A program made the translations under genes and the position numbers. The notes under the pieces are model-generated. The model worked only from the letters and a program-made list of their open reading frames with translations, was not told where the DNA came from and searched no databases. DNA of 64,000 nt from Chloroflexota bacterium (GTDB lineage: Bacteria; Chloroflexota; UBA11872; UBA12225; JAJDUF01), in the NCBI GenBank assembly GCA_022826725.1, contig JAJDUF010000012.1, forward strand, positions 124,001 to 188,000. Direction: 5' to 3'. Positions 11,860 through 20,324 of the stretch are shown here, in pieces (within the stretch, counting starts at the first letter, position 1; each line of letters begins with the position of its first letter).

Positions 11860-11894
11860 GGGGTGCGCTTTATCGCTGGTACAACATATAGTGT
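11848..11894 (+). promoter_or_regulatory. Tandem NrdR boxes controlling nrdJ
   Basis: Two 16-bp sites start at 11848 and 11879, 31 bp apart, the spacing known for NrdR box pairs. The second (11879-11894) reads GTACAACATATAGTGT, matching 13 of 16 positions of the consensus acaCwAtATaTwGtgt. The first keeps the central AATATATTG and overlaps the -10. NrdR is the nucleotide-sensing repressor of ribonucleotide reductase genes, and the gene downstream is one. Confidence 0.75.
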
Positions 11895-12022
11895 GCCGCG
11901 AGGCACTGGCCGGTCGGCTGCGGCGGTTTCATCCGCTGGGGGGATGGAACCGTGCGGCAGGTGGCAGGTAGTCAGCCAACATCTTGGTCCACATCGCAGC
12001 AAACATCACAGGAGGCGTCATC

Positions 12023-14377
12023 GTGGTCATTGCCGACTTGGTCCAGACGGGGCAGCAGACGAACGGAAGAAGCCCAGCGGCTCGGAGTGAGGCGACACGG
12101 CTTGAAGGGGTGCGCGAGAAGGTTTTCCTTGACCGCTACGCCCTGAAGGACCGTGCCGGCCAGCCAACCGAGACCGCGCCGGAGCAGATGTGGCGGCGCA
12201 TTGCCGGTGGCATTGCCGCGGTCGAGCCGACGCCGGAGAAGCAGGCGTACTGGAGCGAGCGGTTCTACGAGGCCCTGAGCGGCTTCAAGTTCGTGCCGGG
12301 CGGCCGCATCCTGGCCGGTGCCGGCACGGGCACCGCCGTCACCTTCTACAACTGTTACGTCATTCCATCGCCGGAGGACAGTCGGGGCGGCATTCTCGAC
12401 AACCTGAAGGTGATGGTGGACATCATGGCGCGCGGTGGAGGCGTGGGGATCAACCTCTCGTCGCTGCGACCACGCGGCTCCTACATCAAGACGGTCAACG
12501 GCACCTCGTCGGGGCCGATCTCGTGGGCCGAACTGTATTCGGTGGCGACGAAGGACGTGATCCAGCAGGGCGGCTCGCGGCGTGGGGCGCTCATGCTCAT
12601 GCTCAACGACGACCACCCCGACATCGAGGAGTTCATCACCGTCAAGAAGGACCTCCAACGCATCAACGGGGCCAACCTGTCGGTGTGCGTCTCGGACGAT
12701 TTCATGGCGGCGGTGAAGCAGGACCGGCCGTGGCAGCTGAAGTGGCAGGGTGAGGTCAAGAAGGAGCTACCCGCCCGCGAGCTATGGGAGCTGATCTGCG
12801 AGGCGGCCTGGGCCTCGGGTGAGCCGGGCATGGTGTTCATTGACCGCTACAACAAGGTCTCGAACACCTGGTACTACGAGGATATTATCTGCGTCAATCC
12901 ATGCGGCGAACAGGGCTTGCCGGCCTGGGGCGTGTGCAATCTCGGAGCACTCAACGTCGCGGCCTTCGTGCGTGACGGCGAGCTGGACTACGACGCGCTC
13001 GCGGAGCACGCCAAGGTCGCCATCCGCTTCCTCGATGATGTCGTGGACGCCAACGAGTATTTCATCCCGGAGAACGCCACGGCCCAGTTGGGCACCCGGC
13101 GCACGGGCCTCGGCACGATGGGGCTGGCCGACGCGCTCATCAAGATGGAGCTGCGGTACGGGCACGAAGAATCGCTGCCGGTGATCGAGCGGGTCTACCG
13201 GACCATCCGCGATGCTGCCTACGAGTGCTCGGCGGACTTGGCCATTGAGAAGGGGCCGTTCCCCTCTTGGGACCGGGAGAAGTACGCGCAGGGTGTATTC
13301 ATCAAGCAGCTACCGGCGGCGCTGCAGGAGCAGATTGCCGCGACCGGCACGCGCAACGCCGTGCTGCTGACGCAGGCGCCGACGGGCAGCACCAGCCTGC
13401 TCTCCGGGGTCAGCTCGGGGATCGAGCCGGTCTACGACTTCGCGTTCGTGCGCCGGGATCGGATCGGCGAGCACGTCATCTACCATCCGCTGCTCCAGGA
13501 GTGGAGGGAGGCGCATCCGGACGCCGACACTCCGCCGTGGTTCGTGAGCGCCAATGATCTGACGCCGGAGGAACACGTGCGCGTGCAGGCGCTGGTGCAG
13601 CAATACACCGACTCCAGCATCAGCAAGACGGTCAACGCGCCGAACGCGCACACGATTGACGACGTGAAGACGCTGTACACGCTGGCCTACGACTTGGGCT
13701 GCAAGGGCATCACGTACTTCCGTGACGGCTGCCGCGAGGGGGTGCTCTCCCATATCGAGGAGCCAGAAAAGCCGGCAGAGGAGCAGACTGAAGCCGAGGC
13801 CGTGCAGTTGGGGCTGAACGGCCTGGAGACAGGCTCGCAGGTCAAGCCGCGGCCGCAGGCGATGCACGGCGTCACCTACCGGAAGCCGACGCCGCTGGGG
13901 ACAGCGTTCGTGACGATCAACCACAATGGCGACGAGCGGCCCTTCGAGGTGTTCACGCAGGTTGGCAAGGCCGGCTCCGATACGGCGGCCGACGCCGAGG
14001 CGATGGGCCGGCTGATCTCGCTCATCCTGCGCTTGCCATCTCCGCTCAACTCCGTCGAGCGCCTGCGGCAGGTAGTGGATCAGCTTTCGGGGATTGGCGG
14101 CGGCCGCTCGATGGGCCTCGGCCCGCAGCGGGTGCGCTCGCTGCCCGACGGTATCGCGCAGGTGCTGTCCGAATACCTGGAGGAGCGCCAGCCGGCCGAC
14201 GGCGAGGCCGTGGTGGCGACGAACGGGACGATGAGCGAGCAGGCGATGGCTACCAACGGCCACTCGGCCGATGCCTTTGCCCGCCCCGGCGACCTCTGCC
14301 CGCAGTGCGGCGTGGCTGCGCTGATCCACGAAGAGGGCTGCCAGAAGTGCTACTCCTGCGGCTACTCGGAGTGCTGA
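12023..14377 (+). CDS. nrdJ: Adenosylcobalamin-dependent (class II) ribonucleotide reductase
   Basis: Reduces ribonucleotides to deoxyribonucleotides without oxygen dependence, using coenzyme B12. The start is GTG 12023 behind ACAGGAGG; the frame opens further upstream but without a site. Visible parts of the 784 residues: GRILAGAGT, the YNCYVIPSPEDS cysteine, GGGVGINLSSLRPRGS, the catalytic NPCGEQGLPAWGVCNLGALN block, TGSTSLLSGVSSGIEPVYDFAF, a TSCPD domain (about 625-720) and a C-terminal CPQCG...CQKCYSCGYSEC zinc ribbon that also carries the redox-shuttle cysteines. Two NrdR boxes lie upstream. No NrdA/B is in the window. Confidence 0.96.
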   Translation: MVIADLVQTGQQTNGRSPAARSEATRLEGVREKVFLDRYALKDRAGQPTETAPEQMWRRIAGGIAAVEPTPEKQAYWSERFYEALSGFKFVPGGRILAGAGTGTAVTFYNCYVIPSPEDSRGGILDNLKVMVDIMARGGGVGINLSSLRPRGSYIKTVNGTSSGPISWAELYSVATKDVIQQGGSRRGALMLMLNDDHPDIEEFITVKKDLQRINGANLSVCVSDDFMAAVKQDRPWQLKWQGEVKKELPARELWELICEAAWASGEPGMVFIDRYNKVSNTWYYEDIICVNPCGEQGLPAWGVCNLGALNVAAFVRDGELDYDALAEHAKVAIRFLDDVVDANEYFIPENATAQLGTRRTGLGTMGLADALIKMELRYGHEESLPVIERVYRTIRDAAYECSADLAIEKGPFPSWDREKYAQGVFIKQLPAALQEQIAATGTRNAVLLTQAPTGSTSLLSGVSSGIEPVYDFAFVRRDRIGEHVIYHPLLQEWREAHPDADTPPWFVSANDLTPEEHVRVQALVQQYTDSSISKTVNAPNAHTIDDVKTLYTLAYDLGCKGITYFRDGCREGVLSHIEEPEKPAEEQTEAEAVQLGLNGLETGSQVKPRPQAMHGVTYRKPTPLGTAFVTINHNGDERPFEVFTQVGKAGSDTAADAEAMGRLISLILRLPSPLNSVERLRQVVDQLSGIGGGRSMGLGPQRVRSLPDGIAQVLSEYLEERQPADGEAVVATNGTMSEQAMATNGHSADAFARPGDLCPQCGVAALIHEEGCQKCYSCGYSEC

Positions 14378-14396
14378 CAGCGGCTCCTCAATCCTC

Positions 14397-14435
14397 ACCC
14401 CCCGGCCCCCTCTCCACATGTGTGGAGAGGGGGTG
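14397..14435. repeat. Palindrome after nrdJ, possible terminator
   Basis: CCCCCTCTCCACA/TGTGGAGAGGGGG with a 2-3 nt loop, followed by TGTTTGG. It has the same core as at 1047-1074, 47809 and 51555, and may stop nrdJ transcripts. Confidence 0.65.
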
Positions 14436-14473
14436 TTTGGCATATTCGGTGATTATCCCGGTGTAGTAGAGAG

Positions 14474-15907
14474 GTGGTCGTGCTGGGAAACACGCTGTAT
14501 TGCAGCGACAACCTCGAAGTTCTCCGCGAGCACATCCCTGCTGAGTCGGTAGACCTCATCTACCTTGATCCGCCCTTCAAGAGCAACCAGGACTATAACG
14601 TGCTGTTCCGGGAGCAGGACGATTCCCGCTCGGTAGCCCAGATCAAAGCGTTCCGGGACACGTGGCAGTGGGATCAAACGGCAGCAGCAGCCTATCGGGA
14701 GGTGGTAGAAGCCGGGGGGCGGGCCTCCCCGGTGATGCAAGCATTTCGCACCTTCCTTGGCCCGTCGGACATGCTGGCCTACTTGAGTATGATGGCGCCG
14801 CGGCTGCTGGAGCTGCACCGGGTCTTGAAGCCGACGGGAAGCCTCTATCTCCACTGCGATCCGACCGCCAGTCACTATCTCAAGCTGCTGTTGGATGCCA
14901 TCTTTGGCCCCACTAGCTTCCGAAACGAGATCATTTGGGCCTACCGGACGGGCGGCGTGAGTAAACGCTATTGGCCCCGCAAGCATGACGTGCTCTTGTT
15001 CTATGTAGCGTCAGAGCGCTACCGGCACCAACCGCCGAAAGAGCGCATCTTCTACGAGAGTGAGTTTTTCACCACGCAGGTTGACGAGCAAGGGCGGCAT
15101 TTTGCCGATGTGTACATACGGGACGTGTGGGGCGACATCAAGCCGATCATCAATGTGTCACGTGAGCGGCTCGGCTACCCCACGCAGAAGCCGGAGCTAC
15201 TGTTGGAGCGCATCATCCAGGCCAGCAGCAATGAGGGAGACGTGGTGCTCGACCCGTTCTGCGGCTGCGGTGCCGCGATTGCGGCGGCGCAAAAGCTCGA
15301 TAGGCGGTGGATCGGTATTGACATCACCCATCTCGCCATCAACCTCATTCGCCATCGGTTACAGGATGCCTTTGGAACCGACATAGCCCAAGAGTATGCG
15401 GTCACCGGGGAACCTGAGGACGTGGCGGGAGCAGAAGCCCTAGCGCAGGATGACCGTTTCCAGTTTCAGTGGTGGGCCTTGGGGCGAGTGGGGGCGAGGC
15501 CGGTCCCGACAGAGCGTAAGCGTGGTGCCGACCAGGGAATTGATGGCCGCCTGTACTTCCACGACGAAGCGGGAAATGGGCCGACGAAGCAGATCATCAT
15601 CTCTGTAAAGTCCGGCCGGGTCAGTGTTACGGACATGCGGGACTTGCGGGGAGTGGTGGAGTGTGAAGATGCGGATATTGGCGTGCTTATTACCTTGCGG
15701 AACCCGACGCAGCCGATGATAACCGAAGCTGCCGATGCCGGTTTCTATCACTCACCCGGTTGGGATCAGGATTATCCGAAGCTGCAAATCCTGACCGTAG
15801 CCGATCTGTTCGATGGTCGGGGGATTCAGTACCCGCGTGGTACGAGCACGACCTATGCGCGTGCGCCTCGCGCCGAGCCTACTGCGAGGATAGAGCACCT
15901 GCTATAA
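14474..15907 (+). CDS. DNA methyltransferase fused to an Mrr-like restriction nuclease domain
   Basis: 477 residues; GTG 14474, or GTG 14480, which has better spacing to GAGAGG. Motif IV DPPF (32-35, LIYLDPPFKSNQDYN) comes before motif I (LDPFCGCGAAIAAA, about 258-270), the order of beta-class amino-methyltransferases (N6-adenine or N4-cytosine). RLGYPTQKPELLLERII precedes motif I as usual. From about 345 the protein changes to WWALGR..ERKRGADQGIDGRLYF...KQIIISVKSGRVSVTDMRDLRGVVE, a PD-(D/E)xK Mrr-type core with GIDG and SVK in place of the common QVK. It may therefore modify and cut DNA, or act as a methyl-dependent nuclease. It is the first gene of a cassette with the next two. Confidence 0.85.
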   Translation: MVVLGNTLYCSDNLEVLREHIPAESVDLIYLDPPFKSNQDYNVLFREQDDSRSVAQIKAFRDTWQWDQTAAAAYREVVEAGGRASPVMQAFRTFLGPSDMLAYLSMMAPRLLELHRVLKPTGSLYLHCDPTASHYLKLLLDAIFGPTSFRNEIIWAYRTGGVSKRYWPRKHDVLLFYVASERYRHQPPKERIFYESEFFTTQVDEQGRHFADVYIRDVWGDIKPIINVSRERLGYPTQKPELLLERIIQASSNEGDVVLDPFCGCGAAIAAAQKLDRRWIGIDITHLAINLIRHRLQDAFGTDIAQEYAVTGEPEDVAGAEALAQDDRFQFQWWALGRVGARPVPTERKRGADQGIDGRLYFHDEAGNGPTKQIIISVKSGRVSVTDMRDLRGVVECEDADIGVLITLRNPTQPMITEAADAGFYHSPGWDQDYPKLQILTVADLFDGRGIQYPRGTSTTYARAPRAEPTARIEHLL

Positions 15908-15947
15908 TGGGAGTTGGGGTAGTTCACGAATAGTCACTATCTTGTGA
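15903..15947 (+). promoter_or_regulatory. Possible internal promoter and inverted repeat before the DUF5343 gene
   Basis: A perfect TATAAT (15903-15908) overlaps the stop codon of the methyltransferase, with no clear -35. A small inverted repeat TCAC-TATCTT-GTGA (15934-15947) follows, between it and the ATG at 15971. Such a site could uncouple the downstream genes from the methyltransferase. Confidence 0.35.
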
Positions 15948-15970
15948 TACATGAGTACGGAGAGCAGGGA

Positions 15971-17191
15971 ATGGCATCAAAGGCTGGGTATCCTCGCATC
16001 CCGGAGGGACAGTGGTGGACTGTGCGTGACCAGTTCAAACGAACGATCCCGGCTGCTGTTACGCCGAGCTATCTAACTTCACTCTTGGGTGTCTCCGAGA
16101 AGACAGTGAGGAATCTGATTCCTCCACTCCGGCAACTAGGTCTTATAGATGAGGAAGGTAGGCCAACTGCACGCGCAAATGAATGGAGAGCCGATAGTAC
16201 GTATCCAGACACATGCCGGGAGATGGTAGCTGAAGTCTACCCTCAGGAACTACGAGATCTGTTCAGTGGGAAAGACATTGAACCAAAGAGATGTGAAGAA
16301 TGGTTCATGCAAGTTGATGGGATGGGACAGTCAAACGCCACTAGGGTTGCATCGCTCTACATCTTGTTGAATGATGCCACACCAAAGGCGAGTGACGAGG
16401 TAGGACAGCGGACGCGGAGGACACGGAAGGATGCAGCGGGAGAATCAGCAAGCGATGAGGGGCCTGCTGTATCGGCAGTTGTCCAACCAGATACTCAACC
16501 AGCGGAGCAAGGGATCAGTGCTGCCGTAGAAGGAGACAGTGGAATGGCTGATTATCCGTATGTGTTCGCTACCAAGAGGCTTGGAGAGTACTTTGGGAAG
16601 ATCCAGGAGGTGGGTCAACCTAGAGTTGCAGATAGGAAATTCCTCGAACTGATTGGCTTTAGTGCTGCGAATGATCGTCTTGCTCTAAACGTTTGGAGAT
16701 TCCTCGGATTCACCGATGACTCCGGGGTTCCAACCGAAAGATGGAGTGAACACCTGAACAAGGGCCAAGCACCCAAGGTATTGGCCGGTGCCATCCGAGA
16801 GGCCTACGGTGATCTATTCCATACCTACTCAGGTGCCAACCAGCAGGCAGACGACGAACTGAAGGATTTCTTTAGGTCAGCTAACCCGACAGCATCTCTG
16901 AAGGTCGTCAATCTCGTCGTTGCGACCTTCAAGGGCCTCTGCGAACGGGCAGACTTCAGCGATGGCACGGGAGAGGTTAGTGAGCCAGCAGCCGACGAAC
17001 CTGCACCTGCCGCACCCAAAGCCACTGAGGAAGTGACCACGCCTGCGGCCCAGCCGACTACATCCGTCACGTCGGCTGGTAGCCAGCCAACCGTTCATGT
17101 CAACCTGCAAGTTCATATCTCGCCGGAGGCTGGACCTGAACAGATTGACCAGATCTTCAAAAGCATGGCGCAGCACCTATATGACAAATGA
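15971..17191 (+). CDS. Tandem DUF5343-domain protein
   Basis: 406 residues from ATG 15971. Residues about 5-140 form one DUF5343-like unit (WWTVRDQFKRTIPAAVTPSYLTSLLGVSEKTVRNLIPPLRQLGLID, a winged-helix-like start, then YPQELRDLFSGKD). A linker rich in Ser/Glu/Gln leads to a second diverged unit (about 195-330, GQPRVADRKFLELIGFSAANDRLALNVWRFLGFTDDSG). The tail is Ala/Pro/Thr-rich and ends with VHVNLQVHISPEAGPEQIDQIFKSMAQHL. Base composition and codons are visibly more AT-rich than the flanking genes. The 4-nt ATGA overlap with the next gene shows coupling. The family lacks an assigned function; a DNA-binding or sensor role beside the methylase is inference. Confidence 0.75.
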   Translation: MASKAGYPRIPEGQWWTVRDQFKRTIPAAVTPSYLTSLLGVSEKTVRNLIPPLRQLGLIDEEGRPTARANEWRADSTYPDTCREMVAEVYPQELRDLFSGKDIEPKRCEEWFMQVDGMGQSNATRVASLYILLNDATPKASDEVGQRTRRTRKDAAGESASDEGPAVSAVVQPDTQPAEQGISAAVEGDSGMADYPYVFATKRLGEYFGKIQEVGQPRVADRKFLELIGFSAANDRLALNVWRFLGFTDDSGVPTERWSEHLNKGQAPKVLAGAIREAYGDLFHTYSGANQQADDELKDFFRSANPTASLKVVNLVVATFKGLCERADFSDGTGEVSEPAADEPAPAAPKATEEVTTPAAQPTTSVTSAGSQPTVHVNLQVHISPEAGPEQIDQIFKSMAQHLYDK

Positions 17192-17682
17192 GTGGAACAT
17201 GGTCCCTAGCCGAGCGCGTGCGAACCCTTGCCGCTCAACTCTCCCAGTTACCGGGGACTTCTCATCCTGCCGAAACTAAGGGACACATACCGTTGGAGCG
17301 GATAGTCTCTGACCGGGAGCTTCTGGGGTTAGTGGCACCACTCTATGGCAGTGGGCACTATTCGCAGGCTGTCGAAGAGGCGTGTAAGTTTCTCGATGAC
17401 CTAGTGAAGGACAAATCTGGACGTAGCGATCTCACGGGTTCTAGCTTGATGCAGCATGTATTCTCGCCAAACAACCCCGTGCTTGCTCTGAACTCAGGCA
17501 CGACAGAATCTGAGAAGAATGAGCAGCGGGGGTACATGCAGATCATCGTCGGTGTTATGATCGGTGTTCGTAATCCGCGAGCGCATGGGTCTGGATGGAC
17601 TGACTCCAAGGAGCATGCGCTGCAATTACTCTCTCTTGCGAATCACCTTGTGGAAAAGGTTAAGACCGCGACCAAGGTCTAG
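17188..17682 (+). CDS. TIGR02391 (Abi/Ymh-type) protein
   Basis: 164 residues. The hallmark C-terminal core is present: SGHYSQAVEEACKFLDDLVKD, LTGSSLMQHVFSPNNPVLALN, QRGYMQIIVGVMIGVRNPRAHG and a final HALQLLSLANHLVEKV. This family is found in phage-defence and plasmid contexts and in abortive-infection annotations; RNPxAH resembles the RxxxxH/HEPN-type RNase motif, so an RNA-cleaving effector is possible. It is coupled to the DUF5343 gene by ATGA and shares its AT-rich composition, which supports joint transfer of the three genes. Confidence 0.75.
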   Translation: MSGTWSLAERVRTLAAQLSQLPGTSHPAETKGHIPLERIVSDRELLGLVAPLYGSGHYSQAVEEACKFLDDLVKDKSGRSDLTGSSLMQHVFSPNNPVLALNSGTTESEKNEQRGYMQIIVGVMIGVRNPRAHGSGWTDSKEHALQLLSLANHLVEKVKTATKV

Positions 17683-17701
17683 TTCCTGAGGAGATGGCTC
17701 G

Positions 17702-18427
17702 ATGGGTGTGTTGGACGGGCGGGTGGCGCTGGTGACGGGGGCGAGCAGCGGGATGGGGCAGGCGACGGCGCGGCTGTTTGCCCAGGAAGGGTCGGCGGTG
17801 GTGCTGGCGGCGCGGCGCGGCGATTTGCTGCAAGCGTTGGCCGACGAGATTGCTGCTGCCGGCGGCCGCGTACTCAGCTACCCGACAGATCTGACGGATC
17901 GCGCGGCGGTGGACGCCCTGGTTGCCGCGACGCTGGACCGGTTCGGCGCGCTGCACATCCTCTGCAACCCGGCCGGCACCAACATCAAGCGTCGAGCGCT
18001 CACGGTGCTCGATCCGGCCGAGTGGGACGGGATGGTGGACATCAACCTGACCGGCGCGTTCAACGTCACGCGCGCGGTGCTGCCGGCGATGCGGGCGCAG
18101 CGCGACGGAATCATCATCCACGTGTCGTCCGGCGCGGTGCAAGCGCCCGATGTCTCCGGCGTGGCGTATCAGGCCACGAAGCACGGCATGGTCGGCCTGA
18201 CGCATGGCACGATGGCCGAGGAAAAAGCCAATGGCATCCGCTGTACGGTGCTGTTCCCCGGGTTGACCGATACGCCGCTGCTGGACAAGCGGCCAGTGCC
18301 GACGCCGCCGGAGGTGGTTGCACAGGCGCTGAAATCTGAAGACGTGGCGGCTGCGTGCCTGTTCATTGCGTCCTTGCCGTCACGGGCTTACGTCCCGGAC
18401 ATGCGGCTGCTGCCGTCGGCGCTGTAG
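17702..18427 (+). CDS. Short-chain dehydrogenase/reductase
   Basis: 241 residues; SD GAGGAGAT precedes ATG 17702. GASSGMG is the NAD(P)-binding loop, NPAGTN stands in for the usual NNAG, the catalytic Ser is in HVSSGAVQ and YQATK is the YxxxK pair. The substrate is unknown. It follows the TIGR02391 gene by 19 nt but has the composition of the surrounding chromosome, so it likely marks the edge of the cassette. Confidence 0.85.
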   Translation: MGVLDGRVALVTGASSGMGQATARLFAQEGSAVVLAARRGDLLQALADEIAAAGGRVLSYPTDLTDRAAVDALVAATLDRFGALHILCNPAGTNIKRRALTVLDPAEWDGMVDINLTGAFNVTRAVLPAMRAQRDGIIIHVSSGAVQAPDVSGVAYQATKHGMVGLTHGTMAEEKANGIRCTVLFPGLTDTPLLDKRPVPTPPEVVAQALKSEDVAAACLFIASLPSRAYVPDMRLLPSAL

Positions 18428-18456
18428 GCAGGCGTGTCCAGCCAGAGCGGCCGGCG

Positions 18457-20160
18457 CTAGTCTTTGTCCGCCGGCTCGACCGCGACGTAGCGGTAGCCGT
18501 AGCGGACGGTGTCCCCGGCCCAAACTTCGGCTACGAGCAACTCCACGCCGTCGCCCAAGTCCAGGCGGTGCAGCGGGCCCGGCTGCTCGCTAGTGTTCTC
18601 GTCGAGATCGGGGAGCACGATGTGCGTGAGTCCCGGCGGTACGGTCAGCGTGCTGCGGCGCTCCCAGTAGTGGCTGGGATCATAGCCGCTGGCTGCGACG
18701 GCGACCGCCTCGGTAAAGAGCAGCTCGATGCGATGATCCGGGAGGTAGTACTGCAACTGGCGCGAGCGGTCGTAGGCGAGGATGAGCGTGCTCGCGGGCG
18801 GAAACTGCGCCTCGATGGCCGTGACCTGCTTGCTGAGGATGCGGTCAATGGCGCAGATTTCGCGCAGCCGCCCTTCGCCGTCGGCGGCGAGAAACAGCGC
18901 CGCGTTGCTCAGGGCGATCAGGCATGAAGCGGCGTAGAGCGGCCACCGCGGGGTAGCGTACCTACCCCCAACTCCCTCCCTAAAGGGAAGGGGCTGCCCG
19001 GTGCCCCGTGACTCATCCTGCCCTGAAGGGAAGGGGGCGGAGGTTAGTGCCAACTCTTCTCCGGCCGTTGCACCGCGGCCGTCCCGCCGAGCGAGCCGTA
19101 TCGCTTGGACGGTGTCCTGGACGAGGATGAGTGTGCCGTGCGCCGTGAGCAGGCAGAGTGCGGGCAGGAACGACAGCAGGTAGCCGGGGTTGCCGATGTG
19201 GATGAGCAGGTAGAAGGCGAGCGGCGGTGCCAGCCATAGAGCCAGGACCTGCGCGCGCGTATCGCTCACCAGCCGTGGCGGCGCAAAGAAGCGTCCGGCG
19301 ATATAGAGCAGGGGTAGTAGCGCCAGCCCCATCCCGTTGTAGGCGTAGCCGACGAGCGTGCGGGTGTTCTCCAGCACGGCCAGCAGGAGCTTGCCGAAGC
19401 CGGAGGTGGCGCGCAGGAAGAAGAGGAAGTAGCCGCTGGATGAAGATTGATACGTCTGCCAGCCGCCACTGAGCCAGATCATCGGCACGTACCACGCGGC
19501 GATCAGCACGGCCAGCAGCCCCAGGCCGGCGAGCCAGCGCCACCGCGGCCGCCACCACGCGCCCCAGAGCCAGAGCGGCAGCAGAAATGGCACCAGCTCC
19601 GGCCGGAAGCCGCCGGCGATGGCTAGGAGCGCGGCGCTGACGAGTGTGGTGTCGCGGCCACCCCTGCGATTCCGAAGCGCGAGCAGCACGACCAGCGGCG
19701 AAAAGAGCGCCAGGAAGGCGTAGGGGTAGGCCACCACGCCCTGTCCCCAGAAGAGTGAGCTTGTCGCCAGGACCAGCCCGCCGAGGACGCCGGTGGCTGT
19801 GCCGAACAGCCGGCCGCCCACGAGCACCGTACACCAGACGGCGCCGACGCTCGCCACGACCGACAGCCAGACGTAGGCGGCGTTGGCATCAGCGACGACA
19901 ACGTGAACGAGCCGCGCCGCGGCGACGTACAGGATGTAGCCGGGTGGCTGGGGTTGGTGCCACGCGACGTTGTAGTGCTGGAGGGCGAGGGCAAAGTTGG
20001 CGGAATCCCAGGCAAAGAGCTGGGTCGAGCGCAAAGGTATCCGCGTGATGAGCGTGAGGGCGGCGAGAGCGGCGGCCCACCACAGCCGCGACCCGCTGAA
20101 GCGCTTGGCTCCCCACAGTTGTAATCTGGCTCGTACCCTACTTCTCCCGGTTGTTGCCAT
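18457..20160 (-). CDS. Polytopic membrane glycosyltransferase-like protein (GT-C type)
   Basis: The start is taken at ATG 20160 (567 residues), where the membrane protein begins (RLWWAAALAALTLITRIPL). The frame upstream is repeat-derived. About ten hydrophobic segments follow. The first external loop has FAWDSANFALALQHYN with an acidic residue, as in GT-C/dolichyl-phosphate-mannose transferases, and PPGYILYVAAARLVH follows as in the family. The C-terminal ~120 residues are a soluble domain. Residues about 372-401 (TSAPFPSGQDESRGTGQPLPFREGVGG) are encoded by an inserted palindrome pair and fall between membrane segments. Donor and acceptor are unknown. Confidence 0.7.
   Translation of the reverse strand: MATTGRSRVRARLQLWGAKRFSGSRLWWAAALAALTLITRIPLRSTQLFAWDSANFALALQHYNVAWHQPQPPGYILYVAAARLVHVVVADANAAYVWLSVVASVGAVWCTVLVGGRLFGTATGVLGGLVLATSSLFWGQGVVAYPYAFLALFSPLVVLLALRNRRGGRDTTLVSAALLAIAGGFRPELVPFLLPLWLWGAWWRPRWRWLAGLGLLAVLIAAWYVPMIWLSGGWQTYQSSSSGYFLFFLRATSGFGKLLLAVLENTRTLVGYAYNGMGLALLPLLYIAGRFFAPPRLVSDTRAQVLALWLAPPLAFYLLIHIGNPGYLLSFLPALCLLTAHGTLILVQDTVQAIRLARRDGRGATAGEELALTSAPFPSGQDESRGTGQPLPFREGVGGRYATPRWPLYAASCLIALSNAALFLAADGEGRLREICAIDRILSKQVTAIEAQFPPASTLILAYDRSRQLQYYLPDHRIELLFTEAVAVAASGYDPSHYWERRSTLTVPPGLTHIVLPDLDENTSEQPGPLHRLDLGDGVELLVAEVWAGDTVRYGYRYVAVEPADKD
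18958..19046. repeat. Palindromic repeat pair inserted in the membrane glycosyltransferase gene
   Basis: Two copies of a CCCTCCCTAAAGGGAAGGGG / CCCTGAAGGGAAGGGGG-type element occur in tandem and are read through in frame. The same core is found between genes at 2701 and 8815. Confidence 0.6.
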
Positions 20161-20221
20161 AGAACTAGCGCTCAAACCGCCATTTCCACCCAAGCGGGTA
20201 TCTAGGCTTGCTGCCGATTTT

Positions 20222-20281
20222 CCCCCCCTAATAGGTCCCCCCGCTTCGCAGGGGGACGTGGATTCCCGCGTGCGCGGAGAT
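20222..20281. repeat. Intergenic palindromes upstream of the glycosyltransferase
   Basis: CCCCCCTAATAGGTCCCCCC...GGGGGAC and GATTCCCGC..GCGGAGAT, the same pair of elements as at 8884-8932 and 29264-29324, in the gap between the csm5-like gene and the glycosyltransferase gene. Confidence 0.7.
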
Positions 20282-20324
20282 GGCGCGAGGTGAGGAAGCC
20301 CCCTGCTATAGCCGGGCCGGTGTG

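Noticed and set aside
11720-12010. Cobalamin riboswitch before the B12-dependent reductase
   Set aside because: No B12-box consensus is seen on the sense strand. A GGCAGGT..AGCC resemblance at about 11955 fits the box only in the reverse orientation. The regulation visible is by NrdR boxes.
11713-12090. Open frame of 125 codons starting at ATG 11713, close to a promoter-like site
   Set aside because: It runs through the nrdJ promoter, both NrdR boxes and the start of nrdJ in another frame, and its Arg/His/Ser-rich product has no domain character.
13310-14443. 377-codon minus-strand frame opposite nrdJ
   Set aside because: Antisense to the conserved reductase C-terminus; the composition is a mirror of the sense codons.
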